Below are positions 45,556 through 56,256 of a DNA stretch of 64,000 nucleotides, in pieces. Every line of letters starts with the position of its first letter. Position 1 is the stretch's first letter. Both the position numbers and the translations under genes were made by a program. The stretch is from Albugo candida. Its lineage: Eukaryota; Oomycota; Peronosporomycetes; Albuginales. The stretch lies in assembly GCA_040437565.1 (NCBI GenBank), contig JBDOQK010000011.1:372001-436000 (forward strand). The letters are read 5' to 3'. The notes under the pieces are model-generated. The model ran no database searches. It had not been told where the DNA came from and saw nothing but the letters and a program-made list of their open reading frames with translations.

Positions 45556-46875
45556 ATGACAAATGCTGAAAACGAGGTTTTGGAGAGTCATAATTGGTGG
45601 TGTTTACTATCAGCAACACATGAGAATCGACTATATCGTAATGCTCTGATAATAAAATTGAGAAACAAGTGCATATTGTGGTCCCAACGAGCATTACTTG
45701 GATTTATCTTTCCGGCTTTTGTTCTGTGTATCCTTCTCAATTTCGAGATTTACTACTTGCTGGCTTGCTGCTATGTCTTAGTTCCTCTCGGCAGTTTGGA
45801 GGTCATGTGGGTGTTGTCCCATACTCGATCTCAGTTAAGTAAACATCAAAATAATCGTGTTGAGATACCTGCAGGTGTCGGAGATCATGTTATACTCGAG
45901 GAAGGATCACAGGGATCAGAAATTGGTTGTTATCGGGATAATTGTGACTTTATAATGGTGGCTTCGACAGGACCCAAGGATCGATCTACTATTTTAAAGC
46001 GCTGGGTGTCATCAGGCCTTTTGTTATCAATCACTAGCGGCGTTTTCATTGGAGTTGCATTGGTGGAAACTCACCAATTGGTTGATTCTAAAAATCATCC
46101 ACATAGCATTCACACAATCTATACATTTTGCCTGATCTCATTTGTATCATCTGTTTATTGTGGTTGTCTCGTTCCAGATATGGCTGATGGTATGGTGATG
46201 CTTGTATACCAAGCATGCTTTTTGTCGTACAGTTTGAACACTTTTTTGATCCAACAAGGCTTAGCCGTCAAACACTATATCGATTCACTTTTCTTATTAC
46301 TGATGGAATTTGTGTTGATGGCTGCAATACGCGTCATTCAAAGTAACGATATTATGGAATCGGTTATGGCGATCTTATTTGACTCAATTGGGTTATTAGG
46401 CATCGTCGCACCAATGATTTTACTATCCGATTGTTTATCCAATCCTGCATTGCACTTCCTTCGTCACGACCTAATTCATTTCTTTCTCTGTTTTTGGTTT
46501 TCTGAGCTCGGTCGGGTCTCTTCGAAGATATTGATCCCCATTCTTTGCAAGCAGAGACGTTCAAAATTGCATTGGGACAGCTTCGAAAGGCCGGCTTTCT
46601 TGCTGGCTCTAATAGGAGGATTATTGGGTCTCTCTTTCAGCTTTATGGTATTTCGAAAGAGTCGTTTTCCGCTTATTGAGGCGACAACAGGAGTGATAGC
46701 TCTCGTAATTTCTCAAGTCTTTCGGGCGTTTTGCACTGCATGCCAGAGATTTGCTTGCTTTAACGATTCCTACTCGCTTTCTTCGTATAGGATCGTTGGT
46801 TGCCTGATCCCATTTCTAATCGCGTTTGTCATCATTTATCCTTATTTAACGTTCTGCATATTAAAAATAAATTAG
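45556..46875 (+). CDS. Polytopic membrane protein, unknown
   Basis: Starting at the first in-frame ATG (45556), a single exon encodes 439 residues with about nine to ten hydrophobic segments and no signal for secretion of a soluble domain. A late segment, SELGRVSSKILIPIL followed by RPAFLLALIGGLLGL, faintly recalls the G-R...E-G..GG..G pattern of CTP-transferase family enzymes (CdsA, dolichol kinase), but key residues cannot be matched. It is divergent from the RCC1 gene (242 bp). Confidence 0.6.
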   Translation: MTNAENEVLESHNWWCLLSATHENRLYRNALIIKLRNKCILWSQRALLGFIFPAFVLCILLNFEIYYLLACCYVLVPLGSLEVMWVLSHTRSQLSKHQNNRVEIPAGVGDHVILEEGSQGSEIGCYRDNCDFIMVASTGPKDRSTILKRWVSSGLLLSITSGVFIGVALVETHQLVDSKNHPHSIHTIYTFCLISFVSSVYCGCLVPDMADGMVMLVYQACFLSYSLNTFLIQQGLAVKHYIDSLFLLLMEFVLMAAIRVIQSNDIMESVMAILFDSIGLLGIVAPMILLSDCLSNPALHFLRHDLIHFFLCFWFSELGRVSSKILIPILCKQRRSKLHWDSFERPAFLLALIGGLLGLSFSFMVFRKSRFPLIEATTGVIALVISQVFRAFCTACQRFACFNDSYSLSSYRIVGCLIPFLIAFVIIYPYLTFCILKIN

Positions 46876-47040
46876 ATCGTCTGACGGTCAACTGGCTTTT
46901 GCTTCCTTTTGTCTGTCGTCGGACAACAAGATCTCTCTCGGATTGGTTTATAATCAGACTTGAAGTAGAAGTAATGACCAATCACAAAGCAAATACTAAA
47001 TCTTGTGAACGAGTATTATTTTCCAACTCGTACGCTTTGA

Positions 47041-49869
47041 ATGGATCCAAGTGGGGCTCTTTACGGCGCACACGATGCTATAGTTCCGCTGAGACCAGAT
47101 TCACAGCCCCGAAAATCATCTATTACATCGTTTAGTGATTCTGCGGCTTGTAGTATCCGGCATTCTCTTCCACTGCCCATGAATACAACTCGCAAACGAC
47201 ATCGGCTACCAGAAGGGCAACTTGTACTCCCACATAGTGTGTCACTCGAAAATATTCACATAAATTATCCTGATTCGAGGGACATCAAACATCATAAAAA
47301 TGTTGTCAAGCCCACACCGAAGCGCATGCATTCCGGGTCGCAAGTACCAATAATTACGAACAAAAGCATTCATGAACAACTCGTACTACTTTCTACTCCG
47401 ACAATGGAGTCGGAATCACTCTTTTTGAAGACGAATACCTTCTCGGGAAAACGTCAGACGGATTTGGTGTGCCCATCGATTCGACAGTATCCCTTCGAGG
47501 ATTCAGGTAATGGAAGGATGAGCGCAGGATCCTGCAGCTCGTCGTCGAATGTCAATGACCTCGAAGAAATGTCTAATTCTTTGGAGAAGATTGAAGTTAC
47601 TAATGAAGGCTCTCAAGCACGGATGGAGATGCTTGCTGTTGCTGAAGCAAATACGCAGGAGTGCTCTCAGCTATGGACGGATAAGTCGAACACATGTTCG
47701 CTTCGTTTGAGACTACATCCAGATATGCAGTCATCCATCACAAGCAAAGAGCGAGCTCTGTTGGAGAAGAAAGGATTGGTCCAAATTGAGATTCATCGAT
47801 TAAATTCTCGGAAATCGCTGGGTCGGGATGACTTTTTGGACATTTTTGGGACGTCTCATTCGAAAATACAACCTATCAAATTGAGTCGAACACATTGCGT
47901 GATTGAAGGCTACACGCAGCGGGATCATGATGATCTTGGAGTGTACGTGACGGACAAGAGCACAAATGGAGTTCGCATTGATGGAGTACTGATACGTATG
48001 TAAACAATCCGTAAGCTGTTCGGGAAACCATGAAAACACTTTTTCATTTTCTGTAATTAGACAAAAACAAAAAGTACAGATTGTATGACGGGCAAACAAT
48101 CGCATTGCTTTCCAACTGCACGGGAACAGTGCTACTGGGATATCTAGTAGAAGATCCTCGACGGAATTCCTACAATCCACATGTACTTGCAAGGGCTTGT
48201 TCCACTCCTCAACCGAAAGGCGATCGTATCGTGCAAGATTACACCCTGGGCGTCTTATTTTCAACACCGCTGGTCGGAAAGGATACGAATGGAAAGTATC
48301 ATCCTATCGCTGAGCTCGATGTGAAGCGAGAATACAATATCTTGAAGCAGAGTCTAAGTGAAGCAGCACACTGTGTGGTAAGAGCTCGCTGTGATTACAC
48401 CTCTCTTCGATTTGATCGAGTTGCTCTATTCCGAATAGCTTCGAGCACCACAATCGGAAGAGCCATCAAAACCTGATGAGTATCAAGTATCCCGACAGAT
48501 ACATGTCGATGCCAAATTTGCCAGTACCGAGAGCTTTCGGGTGATGGTGACAATCGGATGTCGAGCTCTTCACTTATCGGGCCACGGCGATGAAAAACAT
48601 TTATATTTTGAAGATGGATTGGGCCTAGTGCATCCAATACCTCACACTAGTCTAAAAGAGCTTTTCTCTGCCGGTGGAAAAGCTCCCTTGCGACTTGTTT
48701 TTGTATCTGCTTGTTCTTCAGCACCACTCGCGAACGCCTTCGTTTCCTGTGGCATTCCACATGTCATTGCGGTCCGGACGACTCAGAGAATTGAAGATCA
48801 TGCAGCCATCGAATTCACGCGATCATTCTATTTGGCATTGGCAACCGGTAAATCAGTTCAAAATAGTTTCGCGATCGCTCAGGAAGCTGTATCCAAGTCT
48901 CCCAATATCAAAGGCCCCGCTGAGGTAGCTTTGAAGTTTCTACTCCTCCCCGAAAATGGCGATCATTCAGAGATCATTTTCCCGCTATCCAAAGTGCAAG
49001 CCAGCGACCCAATGAAAATGGGTCCACTTGAGCTTAGAAAATATCCCAAGCTGTGGTTCGACGGTCTTCCCGCTATCTGTCAAGGCTTTTGCAACCGTGC
49101 TATTGAGGTATACAAAATCTGCTTAGCGCTCTTGCTCAAACAGCAACGAATCACGCGTTTGGTGACCATCTCTGGGGAAGAAGGTATCGGGAAAACTGCG
49201 GTTGCCTACGCAGTTGCGAATTATGTCGGACCTCGAATGACCGTCGAAGGCGGTGTAAAAGTCATTTCAGTCGCGCGAATTGCCGAAGAACTATGCGATC
49301 AGCATGGTACAGAGTATTTTAGCGGTGGAACTCATGGTGTTCCCGTCAGCTTTGGAAACGTACTGCAAGCCGTGAAAGAGCTCATCATACAACATCTTCA
49401 GCAGAGCAGAGTTCAGTTTATGTACGGAGGCAAATCGAATCTGTTGGTGCTTGATGGCTGTGATTGTCTCACCAAAGTCGGCGTACATCGTCAACGGTTT
49501 CGACGTTATCTATCGGATTTGCTCACAAACAATCCAGCTCTGAAAATCGTGCTTACGGCAAGGACGTCGATCACGAATGATGAAGCTTTGACTGGTGTCG
49601 GCGAACGAGTCTTCAAATTGACTCGATTCAGTCCAAAGATGTCGGCTCAAATGCTGTTGGGGCTCGTGAACCGCTCCATCCGAATGAATGAGATCAAACG
49701 ATGTCAATCCACCGCATCCGACAAGATCGAATTGCTCGCATCTCATCCTGTACTGATAGCAACAGATGGAATCCCAAAACGCATTGCAAATCTCGCAGCG
49801 AAGCTCAGCAGCGTATCAATGGATGAGATTAGTGTCGTCGACAACGTGGAAACACCCGATAAAGCCTAA
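47041..49869 (+). CDS. FHA-CHAT-NB-ARC protein (caspase-like STAND protein)
   Basis: Three exons (47041-47995, 48061-48377, 48439-49869) give 900 residues with closing phases. Residues about 220-345 form an FHA phosphothreonine-binding domain: KSLGRDDF, KLSRTHCVIE, VTDKSTNGVRIDG. Residues about 375-640 form a CHAT (caspase-HetF-associated) domain. It includes GVLFSTPLVG, ALHLSGHGDE with the catalytic-type His near 470, and VFVSACSS with the Cys near 514. Residues about 660-890 are an NB-ARC/STAND NTPase with P-loop SGEEGIGKTAVA, Walker B LLVLDGCDCL, sensor KIVLTARTS and a GLPL-like DGIPKRIANLA. The protein ends there without LRR, TPR or WD repeats. The N-terminal 200 residues are disordered. 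It is an intracellular signalling protein by inference; ligand and substrate are unknown. Confidence 0.85.
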
Positions 49870-49903
49870 CAATGCGAAAAGAGAATTTGTATAAAGAATG
49901 ATA

Positions 49904-50589
49904 TCACGCTTCCTTCTGGTTCAGTTTGTGGAAATTGGCTGTGGATGGCGCTGTGCCAAAGTCGGACGAGAGTTGATCAATACAGCTTGGAAAGTTTCGA
50001 AGAAGGATCTGCTTAATGGTGGCATTATGATGGATACAATGATGAACAGCGAACGCCATTTCCCGTCCCAAAGTCGATGGAATTTCACATTCTGTCCCAT
50101 CAGCCGAAAGCATGAACGAAACTCGCATATTTCTCATCAATCGGTCCGTGTCTATCAATAACACCCACTTGAGCGCGCACAGTATATCGATCTCACTTAC
50201 CCAGCGTTTCCACACGTTCACAAATCTCATTCAGCGCCTTTTTGGCTGCTTCCACTCGATTTTCCACATCGGTATTACGGTCGCGAAAATCGTACCGAAC
50301 GACATCGTTGGAATTTTCTAAAGGCTTTCGTAGGTGATCCAAACTATGGCGTACGTGCTGGCCAATGGAGCTCCTCATCCACGGACATTGGAATTGATAC
50401 TGCTCGTTAGTCAGCGCTTTCATTAATTGTTCTTCATGCAAAAGTATCGCTAATATGCTTTCTTTCAAAGCCTTTTGAAAATTTCCCTCTGCGGGCACTT
50501 TTGCTGACGTGTAAATCCGTTTGATGGCTATGCGCACGCTGCAAATCGGTCAGTTTACTGCGAAAAGATCGTTCAACTCACATTCTCAT
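49904..50589 (-). CDS. DinB-fold protein
   Basis: Three exons (50589-50582, 50538-50201, 50151-49904) give 197 residues. The 8-nt first exon is a model, but it closes the frame and uses a GTGAGT donor. Two helices carry the DinB-type histidines: GQHVRHSLDHLRK near the N-terminal half, and TLGREMAFAVHHCIHHN in the second half. The DinB/YfiT superfamily forms four-helix bundles with a three-His metal site; bacterial members include thiol S-transferases. No function is established for eukaryotic relatives that I can name. Its start is divergent from CFAP52 (162 bp between starts). Confidence 0.68.
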
Positions 50590-50751
50590 TCTGTTGCAGT
50601 ATTCGGTGATTGGTCAAATCTAACTATTTGATGGTGTCACAGCAACGTCGATTGGTTAAAAGTAGTCATGTGAAGGCCTCACGGACTGGTCAGAACTAGG
50701 GCTGGAAGCAGCGTCAATTGGTCGAAATTGACCCGACGCCAGTAGACGAAA

Positions 50752-52617
50752 ATGCATTGCAATTCAGCTGCCCGACTGACGTTTGGGACCGTGAAATCAG
50801 CATCAGTGGCTACGCTGGAATTGGAGCATGTGATTGGTATATTGTCGATCCCAAACGGCATCCATGTGCATCCTTCAAATCAGATTGTGTATGCAGCGGG
50901 CGGCTCTATTGTCTCCACGGCGCTGCATGACGCCCATCAGCAGTCGATCTTTCAGGGTCACCAGGGACACATTTCCTGTCTAGCATTGTCTCCATCGGGT
51001 CGATTTCTCGCTAGTGGCGCAAAGGGATCCAGCGCAGATGTATTGGTGTGGGATTTCATGAAACAGAAGCTTTTGTATCGATTATGTGAACACGATTTTG
51101 GTGTTGCCGCTTTGGCCTTCTCCGACGACGATCGACTTTTATGCTCTGTTGGAAATGAAGAGGACGCACGTTTGTTTGTATGGGATGTTTGGACGGGGAA
51201 TATTTGTGCGATGCAGCAAAAAATCCAAGTCGCGGCTGTCGCCTTTGTGGGCGATCAAAATGGAGCGAAAAGTTCGATGTATCAATTCGTCACAGTAGGC
51301 AATAGGATTTTACGCTTTTGGACGCTGGATCCATTGTGTGGGGCGCTGTCGTATGTCAACATTGAGCAGACACTTGTCCGAAACTTTACATGCGTTCGGG
51401 TGGCTCCAACGCGAAGAATCGTGCTGATTGGAAGCACGAGCGGTGATTTTGCGGTGATTGATGTCGCTTTAAAACGGATCGTACAGAACGTATCGGCTTG
51501 TTCTGGTGGAGTCCAAGCGATCGCTTTTACCAGCAGCGGCGTTTGTATCGGTGGTGGAGACGGAACCATTCTGCAATTCACCAACGACTACATCGATATC
51601 AGTGCAACGCAATTGGATACTTGCATCATTGGAATCTCTATCGATCAAGAAAAGTGTGTTGCTGCGACGAAAAGCGGATCCATTTATCTTCTGGATGTGA
51701 CTCTCGACCGATCAGCGATGATCCCATCCCGACTTATTTCGGAGAATCATCATAGCGAAGTCATTTCAGTCAAATTTGCAGCTTCTTCTCCCATCAGCGA
51801 TCGTTTTGCTACGATTTCCAATGACCTGACAATTCGAATTTGGGACGTCTCTGAGTATCGAGTGCTTGTAAAGTGCTCTGTGCATGATGGGGGACGACCA
51901 ACATCATTTTATTATTCCGCACATCACTTCGTTTCCGGTTGGTCTGATGGATGTATCCGCTGCCATGATGCACAATCAGGATCCCTATCTTGGACGATTG
52001 GGAACGCTCATTCGGATGGCATCACTGCAATCGTACTGAGTCAAATTGAGCATATCATGATTTCCGGTGGACTAGCAGGAGAGATTCGCGTGTGGGACCT
52101 GAGGAAGCGAATGATGGTCTCTCAATTGAAACAACACACAATGACCATCACTCAGCTTGTGTTGTATCGAGACAATATGACGTTACTCTCATCGAGTCGC
52201 GATCGAAGTATCATCTGCTGGGACCTTCAACAAGGACGGCGTTTGTTCGCATTCACTCAGCGGATGGGAGGGATTCTCGCGTTTGCTTTATCTTCCGATG
52301 AAAAGACAATTGTGAGCGTGGGACAGGACAAGGCAATTTCCTTTTGGAAGAAACCACACGAAGAGGCGTTTCTTATACGGAACGCGCATTTGGAACACAT
52401 CAATTGCATCGCGTTGGCTCATACAATTTCGCTATTTGCAACAGCAGGAAATGACTTTTTGGTGAAATTATGGAATACAGAGACGTATGCGTTTATTTCG
52501 GAAAGGAAAGGGCATTCGGGAATTGTACGGTCGCTTGCATTCAGCCCCGACGATCGACAGCTCATCTCTGTCGGCGAGGATGGCTGCATTTTAGTATGGA
52601 ATGTGTACACTCAATAA
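50752..52617 (+). CDS. CFAP52: Cilia- and flagella-associated protein 52 (WDR16-like)
   Basis: A single exon of 621 residues, the usual size for CFAP52/FAP52. The N-terminal LELEHVIGILSIPNGIHVHP and GHISCLALSPSGRFLASG, then ADVLVWDF, are diagnostic. About twelve WD40 blades follow in two propellers, ending GHSGIVRSLAFSPDDRQL and GCILVWNVYTQ. CFAP52 is a microtubule inner protein of axonemal doublets that stabilises the A-B tubule junction. With DNAI1 in the same window it indicates a flagellated stage. The first ATG at 50752 fits the family start. Confidence 0.93.
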   Translation: MHCNSAARLTFGTVKSASVATLELEHVIGILSIPNGIHVHPSNQIVYAAGGSIVSTALHDAHQQSIFQGHQGHISCLALSPSGRFLASGAKGSSADVLVWDFMKQKLLYRLCEHDFGVAALAFSDDDRLLCSVGNEEDARLFVWDVWTGNICAMQQKIQVAAVAFVGDQNGAKSSMYQFVTVGNRILRFWTLDPLCGALSYVNIEQTLVRNFTCVRVAPTRRIVLIGSTSGDFAVIDVALKRIVQNVSACSGGVQAIAFTSSGVCIGGGDGTILQFTNDYIDISATQLDTCIIGISIDQEKCVAATKSGSIYLLDVTLDRSAMIPSRLISENHHSEVISVKFAASSPISDRFATISNDLTIRIWDVSEYRVLVKCSVHDGGRPTSFYYSAHHFVSGWSDGCIRCHDAQSGSLSWTIGNAHSDGITAIVLSQIEHIMISGGLAGEIRVWDLRKRMMVSQLKQHTMTITQLVLYRDNMTLLSSSRDRSIICWDLQQGRRLFAFTQRMGGILAFALSSDEKTIVSVGQDKAISFWKKPHEEAFLIRNAHLEHINCIALAHTISLFATAGNDFLVKLWNTETYAFISERKGHSGIVRSLAFSPDDRQLISVGEDGCILVWNVYTQ

Positions 52618-52680
52618 AAGACGGGGCTGTATTCGAAGTATATCGGAATTGTCTATAATGTCAAGATACGATGCGTTCAG

Positions 52681-53931
52681 ATGTCAAGAATTGTGTCCAA
52701 CGTAAATTCGAAAATGGACGATGACAGCGGCGATGAGCTGATGCAGCAATTACGTCAGAGTTATGCTGGAATGGGACTTGCGTATGACGAATCTTGCAGC
52801 TGTTGTGGAACGCCAGCTGCTCGGATCGTTTGCACGCAATGTCGAAGAGCTTATTACTGCAACGCGGTACGTGCTGTAGACCTCGCGTTTCGTTAATCAC
52901 CCCTTCTTTACATTTAGACTTGCCAACAACGCCATTTCAGCAGTCATCGAGGATTTTGCATTTGTAAGACGCTTTTGTGGATTTCCAATACATCTTTCAA
53001 GCTTATTTTGGCTCGATACAGCGCGATTGAGTATCAATGAATCCGATATTTCCGAGTCGGAACTCGAAAGTGAATCGGAAAAAGGCGACTCGATGGTCTC
53101 AAATGTGTCTCTGATGTCGATGACATCAGTTCGGACGAAGCGCTCGTCTTCTTTCCAAAATATCACAACGGCCAGTGAGTTTGTAGGCGCTATTGAAAAG
53201 CAATTGAAAAATGTGATTCATTTTGCCACGCGCGCTGAACATTCACAACAAAATAAGCAGAAACACGATCGGCTAAAGCATTTACAGCAGCAATTGGCGC
53301 AATTATCGGAACAGTTTTCGCAATCGAAAAATCTCGGAAAGGAGAAAAGCGTTCGAAGTTACTCATTTTTACGTCGGCTACACAGTTCAGAGCGTCACAA
53401 TTCACTTACACACGAGAGACCAATATCGTGTGAATCCAAAAATGATTCTATTGTACAAAAGCCAACGATTGCGATTGACCCGAGGCCAGAGATGGATGAC
53501 CAAAATCTGTATACGCCATTACTGATCAAAGATGATCCACAGTATCGTAAATTTTTCAAATTGAAAGATATGCACATGCCTGTGCTAAAGATTCAGGCAA
53601 AAATGAGAGCGGAAGGAGTGGACCCGGCTTTGCTACAGAATGCACACGCGATTTCTCCAAATGACAAAGGGGTACGTCCAAGCTTCTTCAAATGATACTG
53701 TTTGACTGATCATCCTTCAAGCCATCCGAAAAAGCGTATAATCCACTCAAAGTCATGGACGATCCATTGCTCAAAAAATATTTCAAGCTAAAAAATCTCA
53801 ATATACCGGCCAACATGGTCAAAATGAAGATGGAAGCCGAAGCTGTGGATCCCGATTTACTTGACCATCCTGAACGTATATCACCGAATGATCCCCGAAT
53901 GCGAAAGAGGCATTTCACATACAAAAGCTGA
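52681..53931 (+). CDS. MYND zinc-finger protein with CCDC53-type repeats
   Basis: Four exons (52681-52866, 52918-52963, 53022-53671, 53722-53931) give 363 residues with closing phases. Residues about 39-78 form a MYND finger split by introns: CSCCGTPAARIVCTQCRRAY, then YCNATCQQRHFSSHRGFC. A Ser/Glu-rich linker and a coiled coil (KHLQQQLAQLSEQF) follow. The C terminus has two related units: DDPQYRKFFKLKDMHMPVLK..KMRAEGVDPALL and DDPLLKKYFKLKNLNIPANM..KMEAEAVDPDLL. This pattern is the short repeat found in WASH-complex CCDC53-like and formin-associated proteins. MYND fingers bind proline-rich peptides, so a cytoskeletal scaffold is a reasonable inference. Confidence 0.73.
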
Positions 53932-54000
53932 CAGCAGAGCAAATACGAATTACGTGTAATAATGAAATCAAATGAAATCCTTCAACCGTTCGACCGTGTA

Positions 54001-55218
54001 CTAGCACGCTTCCGTCGCTATCTTTGCATTCTCCGGATTCTGTTGCCCAAACAACGACTTGAAAAGCTCATCAATGTCCATGCTTGGCTTAGCGTGAGGC
54101 TCTGGAAACATAAAGTTTTCCAACTTTGGATGGACAACGTATCGAATTTGTCTTCCTTTGCTGGCTTTTCGATTAACAAGCTTTCTTTTCTTGCGGTTTA
54201 TACGTTGACGTAATGCCGCCTGCCAGCCTCCAGCTTCGGTATTCTGATCAACAAACTCTTTGAGTAAATGCTGATAAAACTCAGCGTCGTCGTACATTAG
54301 CTCGTCCAATTCCAGTTCATCTCCTTCCATCGAAGTGGCTTCTTCCTTTGGAATGTGTGCCTTCCGCTTCACACGCAAAGGATCGGCCACCACCGCGTCC
54401 ACTTGCGATAATATATCTTGATTGACAGCTTTGAACTTCTTTTCTTTCATTGGCTTTCCATTCAATAATGTTGTTTTTTGAAGCGCGGTGCTGAGAATCG
54501 AATTGTAATTTGGAATAGCGTTTTCAATTTCTTTCATCATTTCCTCCCACAAAATTTCGGGACTTTTTCTTTGTAAAGGAACACGGGGAGGCGTTTGTGA
54601 ATCCCAAGAGCTCAATAGACCTTCAAGCTCCTCCATTGTGTCGATGCAATCATACAATCTATCGATACAATCAATTGTGCGCTCTGAAGGCACTTGGGGC
54701 TCTATTCGGATGAGTTTGCTCGAAGACAAAAGTCGTTTGGTGTAAATCTGATTCTCTAAACAGCGCTCCCAAATAAGTTTTTGATTTCGGACATGCGTTC
54801 CTTTTTCTACCACTAATTCTCTCTCCTTTTTGAACAGAATCAGATTGTCTTCTGCTGGGTCATTTTCGGGGTTTACTTCCAGCGGCTTTTCTAGCTCCTC
54901 AAGCTCCTTTGTTTCTGGTTTTTCTGCATCGGTACTGCTCCCGAAACTCTCTGCATCAGACCAGTTCTGTAACGCGTCTTCGTCTGGAGATTCAAGGCAA
55001 GTATCCTCGTTATCTACGACATCATTTCGCCTCACGACTTTGGCTGCGTACTCTTTTTCGTCCTGTTCTGAGGCGATCCAATTCAACTTTCGGAGACGAG
55101 AGCTTACAATGTCTTTATCGTCAGCATCGTCATATGTGTTGTCGGTATAAATGACACGTGCAGAGGTCTCATCGCCGTAATCTTCGGCAGCATCGATATC
55201 GAAAGGATTCACAGCCAT
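54001..55218 (-). CDS. AATF/Bfr2/Che-1 ribosome biogenesis factor
   Basis: A single exon of 405 residues. It begins MAVNPFDIDAAEDYG and has an acidic first part. The central part contains NQKLIWERCLENQIYTKRLL, an AATF/Che-1 leucine-zipper-region pattern. The C-terminal TRAUB domain follows: DDAEFYQHLLKEFVDQ, RKASKGRQIRYVVHPKLENF and FMFPEPHAKPSMDIDELF. AATF/Bfr2 joins the 40S processome module with NGDN and NOL10 and acts on 18S rRNA maturation; in animals it also has transcription roles. This gene is convergent with the MYND gene (69 bp). Confidence 0.9.
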   Translation of the reverse strand: MAVNPFDIDAAEDYGDETSARVIYTDNTYDDADDKDIVSSRLRKLNWIASEQDEKEYAAKVVRRNDVVDNEDTCLESPDEDALQNWSDAESFGSSTDAEKPETKELEELEKPLEVNPENDPAEDNLILFKKERELVVEKGTHVRNQKLIWERCLENQIYTKRLLSSSKLIRIEPQVPSERTIDCIDRLYDCIDTMEELEGLLSSWDSQTPPRVPLQRKSPEILWEEMMKEIENAIPNYNSILSTALQKTTLLNGKPMKEKKFKAVNQDILSQVDAVVADPLRVKRKAHIPKEEATSMEGDELELDELMYDDAEFYQHLLKEFVDQNTEAGGWQAALRQRINRKKRKLVNRKASKGRQIRYVVHPKLENFMFPEPHAKPSMDIDELFKSLFGQQNPENAKIATEAC

Positions 55219-55313
55219 TCTTTTCCCAGTCTGAAAAGTTGTATTCTGCCAATCAAAAAATTATTTTCAGATTTTTTATCAATAAGAGATTAGTTTTGCA
55301 TATTAATGATCAA

Positions 55314-55895
55314 TCAAATGGTACTATTTTTGACATCGTCACGAGCCAGCATTTCTAATGTTCGGAGCTTTTTCGGTTCGGAGGTGTCGCTGAGTGCATT
55401 CTTGCCTTTCCATCCTCGATAGTATCGTTGATTTTCACACAATCGATCATTTGAATAACCGGTTGACAATGGCTGTAGAAATGTCAACACTGGAATGGAT
55501 ACCTGCTTCATTGTTGCCAGAGGACGAATTTCCTTTTGTTTTCCTGAGGTTTTCTGCCGCTTCTTCTTGTCCTTCTTTTGTTTTCTCTTTCTGCGATGAC
55601 AGGATTCCTCATCGTTAGTGTCAGTGACTGAAGATGATTTATTTCTACTTTGTGAACGAGTTTGAGGTCTCGATCGACGTGGTGGTTTTGACCGATCTGG
55701 GGAGGAGGAACTTCTTAGCACTTTCCTTTCCTTTCTTGCGCTATGCTTGCTCCAGCTGCGCTTGCGAGATGATCTGAGGCGTGTACAGTTTCGGCTTTGG
55801 CTTCGGCTTCGGCTTCGGCTTCGGCTTCGGCTTCGGCTTCGGCTTCGGCTTTCTTTTCTGGGCCGCCTACACATGATTTTATGCGGATAATACAT
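55314..55895 (-). CDS. Arg/Ser-rich protein, unknown
   Basis: A single exon of 193 residues from the ATG at 55895, or 186 from the ATG at 55874. After MCRRPRKE the protein has an uninterrupted (SR)n run of about 20 residues, then more RS and KK-rich sequence, and a short folded-looking C terminus (FLQPLSTGYSND, RTLEMLARDD). SR runs are typical of splicing factors and nuclear-speckle proteins. No RRM is present, so a splicing-factor name is not justified. Confidence 0.6.
   Translation of the reverse strand: MYYPHKIMCRRPRKESRSRSRSRSRSRSRSRSQSRNCTRLRSSRKRSWSKHSARKERKVLRSSSSPDRSKPPRRSRPQTRSQSRNKSSSVTDTNDEESCHRRKRKQKKDKKKRQKTSGKQKEIRPLATMKQVSIPVLTFLQPLSTGYSNDRLCENQRYYRGWKGKNALSDTSEPKKLRTLEMLARDDVKNSTI
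55799..55850. repeat. GGCTTC hexanucleotide microsatellite
   Basis: About 52 bp of nearly perfect GGCTTC units. On the minus strand it encodes the (SR)n run of the Arg/Ser-rich gene, so length changes would alter the protein in steps of two residues without breaking the frame. Confidence 0.9.
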
Positions 55896-56136
55896 ATATC
55901 AAGATATAGAGTGATATCGATTCAAACGGGTGGTCATTGCTCTGAGCTGCTTAGTCCAACCTAAGCATATGCGATTCCTGGTGGCCTGAAGCCAATCATA
56001 TATTTTCCACCTTCAATGTTGAAAGATCGGCTACACTCCTTTATGGTGCTTTTCTACAAGCACTGATTCGACATTATAAGCAAGTCCCAAATCCAAAAAT
56101 AGAGTGGTGGCACTTAATGTTTGAGCTGCAGCATAG

Positions 56137-56236
56137 NNNNNNNNNNNNNNNNNNNNNNNNNNNNNNNNNNNNNNNNNNNNNNNNNNNNNNNNNNNNNNNN
56201 NNNNNNNNNNNNNNNNNNNNNNNNNNNNNNNNNNNN
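56137..56236. other. Gap of 100 N without duplicated flanks
   Basis: The N run lies in the divergent region between the SR-rich gene and GANP. I see no sequence shared by the two sides, so promoter sequence or a 5' exon may be missing. The rest of 55896-56256 shows no gene. Confidence 0.9.
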
Positions 56237-56256
56237 CACCCAAACAAAAGTGGCTC

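Noticed and set aside
47041-52617. Functional cluster of CHAT-NB-ARC, DinB and WD40 genes like bacterial defence islands
   Set aside because: The WD40 gene is clearly flagellar CFAP52 and the DinB gene faces the other way; neighbouring genes are unrelated housekeeping genes.
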